Assembly: GCF_030687575.1 (NCBI RefSeq)
Contig: NZ_CP117439.1
Coordinates: 5,599,165-5,663,164, forward strand
DNA: 64,000 nucleotides
Source of the DNA: Pseudomonas sp. FP2309
GTDB lineage: Bacteria > Pseudomonadota > Gammaproteobacteria > Pseudomonadales > Pseudomonadaceae
Direction of reading: 5' to 3'
Shown here: piece by piece, positions 58,888 to 64,000 of the stretch
Position numbering within the stretch: position 1 is the stretch's first letter
How the letters are laid out: the number at the start of each line of letters is the position of its first letter
The notes under the pieces: model-generated
Seen by the model: the letters and a program-made list of their open reading frames with translations, nothing else
Told to the model about the DNA's origin: nothing
The model's database searches: none
Made by a program: the position numbers and the translations under genes

Positions 58888-59437
58888 GCACCTCGTGCCT
58901 GCTTATGTAGGTAATTAGGAATTGATTGGTTGAGCTGGTTTTAGAGCTTTGGCGGCAAGTATAGGGACTTAGCCCTTCCTAAAGAACCCTTTGCACAAAA
59001 TTTAACCAGCTGTGGACGAATCACGGACAATAGAAATTAAAAAGAAAGAAATTTATAAGATCTTTGTTTTTATGTTTATTTCTACTGAGCCACGTTTCTG
59101 TGGATAGATCTCTACAGGCCTTATTTTACGGATTGTACAGAGATTCAAAAGTCTGTGGTCATGTGCCAATGAGGCCGTTGGATAAGTGCTTTAAGCCTGT
59201 GGATTAAATGACTGCTTATCCACAGGCAGGTTTTTACTCAGGTTTCGAGCCTTGTTATCAACCGAGCCTACGGGGGGTTATTCACAGGGCTTAATCCACA
59301 GAAAAGCGTCCGTAGCCGCCAAAGCCGCCCACGGAAAAGCCGTATCGATCGATGTGATTTCTCAGGTGAGGTGTTCGAATGCTCTGAAACGAACAGAACA
59401 GGCAGGCGCGAATGGCCTGCCTGGGATCAGCAAAGGG
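58888..59437. other. Origin-like region between mnmG and mnmE with DnaA boxes
   Basis: This 550-base gap has an AT-rich stretch (about 59008-59090) and a cluster of DnaA boxes. TTATCCACA at 59216-59224 is perfect; one-mismatch boxes lie at 59099 (TGTGGATAG), 59198 (TGTGGATTA), 59278 (TTATTCACA) and 59292 (TAATCCACA). A 27-base block (59116-59142) matches 63652-63678 in oriC at 23 positions. The last 120 bases are the less structured 3' flank of mnmE. It looks like a diverged copy of oriC. Confidence 0.8.
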
Positions 59438-60808
59438 CTATTTACCGATGCAAAAACTGGAGAAGATCCGTCCCAGCAGATCATCCGAGCTGAATGCACC
59501 GGTGATTTCTCCTAACAACTGCTGAGCCTGACGTAAATCTTCAGCCAGCAGCTCTCCTGCGCCTGCCAGGGTCAGTTGGGCTCTACCGTGCTCCAAGGCA
59601 GCACTTGCATGGCGCAAGGCCTCCAAGTGCCTGCGACGCGCACTGAAGCTGCTCTCCGAGGTTTGCTCGTAGCCCATGCAGGCTTTGAGATGATCGCGCA
59701 GCAGTTCCAGACCCTCTCCGGCCGATTTGGCGCTCAGGCTGATAGTCACGTGGCCATCGCCGCTGGTTTCCAAGGCGATATCGTCACCCGTCAGGTCAGC
59801 TTTATTGCGGATTAACGTGACTTTGGCCGGGTCCGGCCGTTGCTCGAGGAATTCCGGCCACAGAGCAAACGGATCCGCAGCTTCCGGCGCTGTTGCATCT
59901 ACCACCAGCAGTACTCGGTCTGCTTCGCTGATGGCCTTGAGCGCACGCTCCACGCCAATTTTTTCCACCTGGTCATCGGTGTCGCGTAGGCCCGCGGTGT
60001 CAACCACGTGCAACGGCATACCATCAATGTGGATATGTTCGCGCAGGATGTCCCGTGTGGTGCCGGCAATCTCAGTGACGATGGCCGCTTCACGCCCTGC
60101 CAGGGCATTTAGCAGGCTGGACTTACCAGCATTGGGACGCCCTGCGATGACCACTGTCATACCGTCACGCAGCAAGGCACCCTGCCCGGCCTCACGCAGC
60201 ACTGTGGATAACTCATCGCGGACTTTGTCCAACATCGCCAATACATGGCCATCGGCGAGGAAGTCGATTTCTTCCTCCGGAAAATCAATCGCCGCTTCAA
60301 CGTAGATACGCAGGCTGATCAGTTGCTCGGTCAAGTTATGCACACGCAGGGAAAAAGCACCCTGCAACGAGCGCAGTGCATTGCGCGCAGCCTGCGCAGA
60401 ACTGGCCTCGATCAAGTCGGCAATGGCCTCGGCCTGGGCCAGGTCGAGTTTGTCGTTGAGGAAGGCGCGTTCGCTGAATTCTCCTGGGCGGGCCAGACGG
60501 CAACCCAACTGCAGGCAGCGTTGCAGCAACATATCCAATACCACTGGGCCACCGTGCCCTTGCAACTCCAGCACATCCTCACCGGTGAACGAGTTTGGCC
60601 CTGGGAAGTAGATGGCCAGCCCTTCGTCCAACACGCTTTCATCCGCATCCAGAAATTGGCCGTAATGGGCGTAACGCGGCTTTAACTCACGGCCGCTGAT
60701 GGCCTTCGCCGCGTGGCCTGCGAGCGGTCCGGAAATACGCACAATACCGACCCCGCCGCGACCTTGAGCGGTTGCGACAGCGGCGATGGTTTCACGAGGA
60801 GCACTCAT
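59438..60808 (-). CDS. mnmE: tRNA modification GTPase MnmE
   Basis: A 456-residue GTPase (TrmE) and partner of MnmG. The N-terminal folate-binding domain begins [19 protein letters not shown]. The G domain has [16 protein letters not shown] (near 223), AGTTRD and NKADLTG. The C-terminus ends FCIGK, the catalytic Cys of the family. The ATG at 60808 is used; six extra codons upstream are not needed. Confidence 0.97.
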   Translation of the reverse strand: MSAPRETIAAVATAQGRGGVGIVRISGPLAGHAAKAISGRELKPRYAHYGQFLDADESVLDEGLAIYFPGPNSFTGEDVLELQGHGGPVVLDMLLQRCLQLGCRLARPGEFSERAFLNDKLDLAQAEAIADLIEASSAQAARNALRSLQGAFSLRVHNLTEQLISLRIYVEAAIDFPEEEIDFLADGHVLAMLDKVRDELSTVLREAGQGALLRDGMTVVIAGRPNAGKSSLLNALAGREAAIVTEIAGTTRDILREHIHIDGMPLHVVDTAGLRDTDDQVEKIGVERALKAISEADRVLLVVDATAPEAADPFALWPEFLEQRPDPAKVTLIRNKADLTGDDIALETSGDGHVTISLSAKSAGEGLELLRDHLKACMGYEQTSESSFSARRRHLEALRHASAALEHGRAQLTLAGAGELLAEDLRQAQQLLGEITGAFSSDDLLGRIFSSFCIGK

Positions 60809-60838
60809 CAGCAGGTTCCAGGACAAAAGTGACGGAAA

Positions 60839-60865
60839 GCAAAACGCCCCACTAGGGGGCGTCTT
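60839..60865 (-). terminator. Rho-independent terminator after yidC
   Basis: ACGCCCC (60844-60850), ACTAG, GGGGCGT (60856-60862). Read leftward, it is followed by TTTTGCTTT. It stands about 25 bases after the yidC stop. Confidence 0.85.
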
Positions 60866-60887
60866 GAGTGGTTACCCACAGAGTAAA

Positions 60888-62591
60888 TTACGCCTCGGCT
60901 TTTTTGGTAGCCGCTTCGATTTTACGTGTGATGTACCACTGTTGAGAGATCGACAATACGTTGTTGACCACCCAGTACAGCACCAGACCAGCTGGGAACC
61001 ACAGGAAGAAGAAGGTGAAGATGATTGGCATCATTTTCATCACTTTAGCCTGCATCGGATCCGGCGGAGTCGGGTTCAGACGCTGCTGGATAAACATGGT
61101 CGCGCCCATGATGATCGGCAGGATAAAGAACGGGTCTTTGATCGACAGGTCAGTTATCCACAGCATGAACGGTGCCTGGCGCATTTCTACGCTTTCCAGG
61201 AGCACCCAGTACAGCGACAGGAATACTGGCATCTGTACCAGAATCGGCAAGCATCCACCCAGCGGGTTGATCTTCTCTTTCTTGTACAGCTCCATCATGG
61301 CTTGCGACATTTTTTGCCGGTCGTCGCCATGTTGCTCTTTAAGAGCGGCCAGTTTCGGTGCTACGGCACGCATGCGCGCCATCGACTTATAGCTGGCAGC
61401 CGACAGTGGGAAGAAGATCCCCTTGATCAGCATGGTCAGGAAGATGATCGACCAGCCCCAGTTACCGACAATGCTGTGGATATGTTGCAGCAACCAGAAG
61501 ATCGGCTGGGCAATGAACCAGAGAATCCCGTAATCCACAGTCAGTTCCAGACCTGGGGACAACTCTTTCAGCACGGCCTGGCTTTTTGGGCCGGCGTACA
61601 GGGTAGCGCTGGTTTCAGCCTTGGCGCCTGGCGCAACGGTCAACGCCGGGCCGGTGTAGCCGATGATGTAGTTACCTTTGCTGTCTTTGCGCGCCAGTAC
61701 TGCATTGTTCTGGCCTGGCTGAGGAATCCAGGCGGTCACGAAGTAGTGCTGCAGCCAAGCTACCCAGCCACCGTTCACGTTATAAGTGATCGGCGCTTTC
61801 GTTTTATCTTCGGCCACTTTATCCATGTCTTTCATGGATACTTTTTTGTACGGCTCCGAACTTGTCCACAGGGCTGCGCCCAGGTAAGTCGCGGTGCCGG
61901 TCGCGGTGCTGGACGAAGGATCAGAGCTGGCATCACGCTTGAGCTGGGCAAACATTGCACCGGTCCAAGGTTGAGCGCTCTGGTTGTCGATCAGATAGGT
62001 GACAACGATGTCGTACAGGCCACGCTTGAGTGTGAAGCGCTTGATGTAATTGACGCCGTCCTTGCTGAACTTCAAGTCCACGACCAATTGGTCCTGGCCT
62101 TCAGCCAGTTGATAACTCTTCTTTTCCGAAGAGAAAATCGGACGACCGGTTGCGCTTGCATCGGGACCGTTGGTGCCGATCAGGCCGCTTTGCGCCTGGT
62201 AAACACGTTCGCCACCGTTATCGAACAACTGGAAAGGAATTTCCGGATGGTCCTGACGGCGCGGATAGAGCGGCAGTGTCAGTTTGGCAACATCGCCACC
62301 TTGCGGGTCGATCGCCAAGTCCAACACATCCGTCTTGATCTGGATGAGGTCGGTGCTTGTGGCCACTGCAACTTCGGCAGGTGCTTTTGTTTCGCCCGCT
62401 GCGCGTGGAATGTCATCACTGGCGGCAGTATTGGTGCCACTTACTGTATCGGGAAGCCCCGCTGGAACAGCATTGGCAGCAACATTCTGAGTCGGCAGGG
62501 CAGCTTGGCCGTAGTCCTGGTTCCATTTAAGGACCATGACGTAGGACACGATTGCCAGGGCGACGATCAGGATCGTGCGTTTAATATCCAT
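60888..62591 (-). CDS. yidC: Membrane protein insertase YidC
   Basis: A 567-residue inner-membrane insertase. An N-terminal anchor (TILIVALAIVSYVMVLKW) is followed by a large periplasmic domain (about 60-340) and five core helices with NWGWSIIFLTMLIKGIFFP and GGCLPILVQMPVFLSLYW, including the hydrophilic-groove Arg in MARMRAVAPK. It starts two bases after yidD. Confidence 0.97.
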   Translation of the reverse strand: MDIKRTILIVALAIVSYVMVLKWNQDYGQAALPTQNVAANAVPAGLPDTVSGTNTAASDDIPRAAGETKAPAEVAVATSTDLIQIKTDVLDLAIDPQGGDVAKLTLPLYPRRQDHPEIPFQLFDNGGERVYQAQSGLIGTNGPDASATGRPIFSSEKKSYQLAEGQDQLVVDLKFSKDGVNYIKRFTLKRGLYDIVVTYLIDNQSAQPWTGAMFAQLKRDASSDPSSSTATGTATYLGAALWTSSEPYKKVSMKDMDKVAEDKTKAPITYNVNGGWVAWLQHYFVTAWIPQPGQNNAVLARKDSKGNYIIGYTGPALTVAPGAKAETSATLYAGPKSQAVLKELSPGLELTVDYGILWFIAQPIFWLLQHIHSIVGNWGWSIIFLTMLIKGIFFPLSAASYKSMARMRAVAPKLAALKEQHGDDRQKMSQAMMELYKKEKINPLGGCLPILVQMPVFLSLYWVLLESVEMRQAPFMLWITDLSIKDPFFILPIIMGATMFIQQRLNPTPPDPMQAKVMKMMPIIFTFFFLWFPAGLVLYWVVNNVLSISQQWYITRKIEAATKKAEA

Positions 62592-62593
62592 GA

Positions 62594-62839
62594 TTACTCG
62601 GCCATCGAAGAAGAACGGGAGGTAGGGATAGGCGGAACCGGGTCATAACCACCGGGATTCCACGGATGACAGCGACCTAAACGACGAAAGGTCAGCCAGC
62701 CACCGCGCAGAAGACCATGATTTTCTATGGCCTCTAACGCGTAGCAGGAACAACTGGGGTAGAAACGACAGTGGCTGGCCATCAGAGGACTAATGGCATA
62801 GCGATAAAACTGGATCGGAACGAGGGCCAGTTTACGCAT
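62594..62839 (-). CDS. yidD: Membrane protein insertion efficiency factor YidD
   Basis: An 81-residue amphipathic protein assisting YidC. The signature is [20 protein letters not shown], followed by [16 protein letters not shown]. The ATG at 62839 is used and overlaps rnpA by eight bases; the preceding TTG is a possible alternative. Confidence 0.93.
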   Translation of the reverse strand: MRKLALVPIQFYRYAISPLMASHCRFYPSCSCYALEAIENHGLLRGGWLTFRRLGRCHPWNPGGYDPVPPIPTSRSSSMAE

Positions 62840-63239
62840 CAAGGCTGTCTACCCCTACAGTTTCGGTGCTGACTGCTGGTGCTGGCTTGTTGGTACGCGC
62901 CAAACGTTTCCAGAGCTTGCCGAAATGCTGAATCAATTCGGGGTTTTCTACATCCCCCAAGCCTTTGCGCGCGACGATAACAATATCCCAACCAACCAGA
63001 GTGTCCTGGTGGAGGCGAAACGATTCGCGCATCAGACGCTTGAGGCGATTGCGCTCAACGGAGAGCTTTACGCTCTTCTTGCCGATCACCAGTCCGAGAC
63101 GGGGGTGATCAAGATCGTTGTTACGCGCAAGGAGCAGGAGATTTTTCCCCGGAACCTTGCCGGTGGGGGAGTCAAAGACTGCCTTGAAATGCCGGGGGGT
63201 TAGCAGACGCTTTTCCCGACTGAAGTCCTGACTCACCAC
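62832..63239 (-). CDS. rnpA: Ribonuclease P protein component
   Basis: A 135-residue basic protein that assists the RNase P RNA in 5' maturation of tRNA. The signature [20 protein letters not shown] (RNR motif) is near residue 60. The start is a GTG at 63239 ([12 protein letters not shown]) or the next GTG; longer frames run through rpmH. It lies 13 bases after rpmH, the usual pair. Confidence 0.94.
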   Translation of the reverse strand: MVSQDFSREKRLLTPRHFKAVFDSPTGKVPGKNLLLLARNNDLDHPRLGLVIGKKSVKLSVERNRLKRLMRESFRLHQDTLVGWDIVIVARKGLGDVENPELIQHFGKLWKRLARTNKPAPAVSTETVGVDSLDA

Positions 63240-63252
63240 CAGTACCGGATTA

Positions 63253-63387
63253 TCAAACTGCCAGACGCGCACGACCTTTGGCGCGACGACGCGACAGGAC
63301 AGCACGGCCGTTCTTGGTAGCCATGCGAGCACGGAAGCCGTGAGTACGGGCGCGTTTGATGGTGCTTGGTTGGAAAGTACGTTTCAT
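63253..63387 (-). CDS. rpmH: 50S ribosomal protein L34
   Basis: A 44-residue basic ribosomal protein, read directly from the sequence: it starts [19 protein letters not shown] and ends [12 protein letters not shown]. The first gene of the rpmH-rnpA-yidD-yidC run. Its promoter lies in the oriC gap. Confidence 0.97.
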   Translation of the reverse strand: MKRTFQPSTIKRARTHGFRARMATKNGRAVLSRRRAKGRARLAV

Positions 63388-63973
63388 GGCGTTGTTACCT
63401 GGTTCGTCCACAACGGGCCGGAATGGCCCCCGTTTTAAGAGACCGGCGATTCTAGAGAAAGCAAGCCTCTAGGTCAATTTCCAACCAGCTTTTCCTTCAA
63501 TTAGATCTCTACAGGTGAAAGCGACCGTTTCTATCAGCCTACCTTCCATGGGCAATGCCATAGATATAAAAATAAAGAAGGAAGTTATTTAAAGCTTTTC
63601 TGTAAAGCTTATAAAAGCTAGGCAGCCATTCCTCTGTGGATAACTGCCTTAAGGCCTTGTTTTACGTTGTGTACAGAGGATGACAACACGGGGGAGAAAC
63701 GGTGTTCTGCCTGTGCTGCGCTGTCGGATAACCTGTGTGTGGAATGACATTTTATCCACAGGCGGGTTACCCACAGACTTTCTCCCCCACTTGTGCAACG
63801 AGCTCAGGTGCGCTTATCCACAGAGCTTATGCACAGACCATTGGTCGCCTTTTTTACAGATAAGACGTTGATTTTGGCTGGCCTGTGAGCAACCTACATG
63901 TGGATAAGTGGGCTGCCGGTCGCTACAATGGCGGCTGTTTTTGCCTCACCGGCTTTCAACTTAGGGGATATCC
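63388..63973. other. oriC: Chromosomal replication origin oriC (rpmH-dnaA gap)
   Basis: Perfect DnaA boxes lie at 63635-63643 (leftward), 63752-63760, 63814-63822 (rightward) and 63899-63907 (leftward). One-mismatch boxes lie at 63767 (TTACCCACA) and 63827 (TTATGCACA). The AT-rich stretch 63559-63620 is the likely unwinding element. The gap also holds the rpmH and dnaA promoters and GGGGAT before the dnaA start. Position and content match the known Pseudomonas oriC. Confidence 0.93.
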
Positions 63974-64000
63974 GTGTCAGTGGAACTTTGGCAGCAGTGC
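63974..64000 (+). CDS. dnaA: Chromosomal replication initiator DnaA, first nine codons
   Basis: The GTG at 63974 opens MSVELWQQC, the usual N-terminus of Pseudomonas DnaA, and runs off the window. GGGGAT lies 5-9 bases upstream. DnaA binds the boxes listed in the adjacent gap. Confidence 0.95.

Overview
The window looks like the origin-proximal chromosome of a Pseudomonas of the fluorescens group. It is GC-rich. The gene order rpmH-rnpA-yidD-yidC-mnmE-(gap)-mnmG-rsmG-parA-parB-atpIBEFHAGDC-glmU-glmR-glmS is the classic left flank of the Pseudomonas replication origin, and the last 27 bases are the start of dnaA. I see no rRNA, tRNA, insertion sequence, prophage or CRISPR array.

Layout. 1-6.4 kb: the 3' end of uvrD, a Tim44-domain membrane protein, a SUKH protein, a CPA2 antiporter, a hotdog thioesterase, pdxY and a DUF3301 protein. 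6.4-17.1 kb: a zinc-starvation island. Leftward runs dksA2-zigA-DUF1826-COG0523 GTPase. Rightward runs folE2-znuC/B/A-like-hisI2-gamma carbonic anhydrase-dihydroorotase, with almost every gene overlapping the next. Two perfect 15-bp Zur-type palindromes lie in the two divergent promoters, so a small secreted Cys-containing protein and an amidase gene probably share the control. A perfect parS lies inside folE2. 17.1-20.5 kb: DUF3617, cardiolipin synthase and cyclopropane synthase.

20.5-28.4 kb (leftward): a bufferin-type RiPP metallophore operon (bufA-bufB-bufC), preceded by a tightly coupled four-gene operon of three SPFH proteins and a P1B-type metal ATPase. One SPFH protein has a poly-His N-terminus and another is polytopic. 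28.6-34.3 kb (rightward, divergent): a compact six-gene lipid cluster with a CDP-alcohol phosphatidyltransferase carrying two Asp-to-Asn changes in its signature, a hydrolase-methyltransferase fusion, a PAP2-dual-specificity phosphatase fusion, a small membrane protein, an acyltransferase and a CdsA homologue. I regard these two blocks as the least described biology in the window. 34.3-43.1 kb: a structured leader with a DUF6124 gene, then a giant alpha-2-macroglobulin paired with pbpC. 43.1-64 kb: amino-sugar genes, ATP synthase, partition and tRNA-modification genes, and the origin.

The most striking non-coding signal is that the mnmE-mnmG gap and the rpmH-dnaA gap (oriC) share a collinear set of DnaA boxes and a 27-bp block. 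All five landmarks sit at exactly the same 4,536-bp offset, which suggests a duplicated origin.
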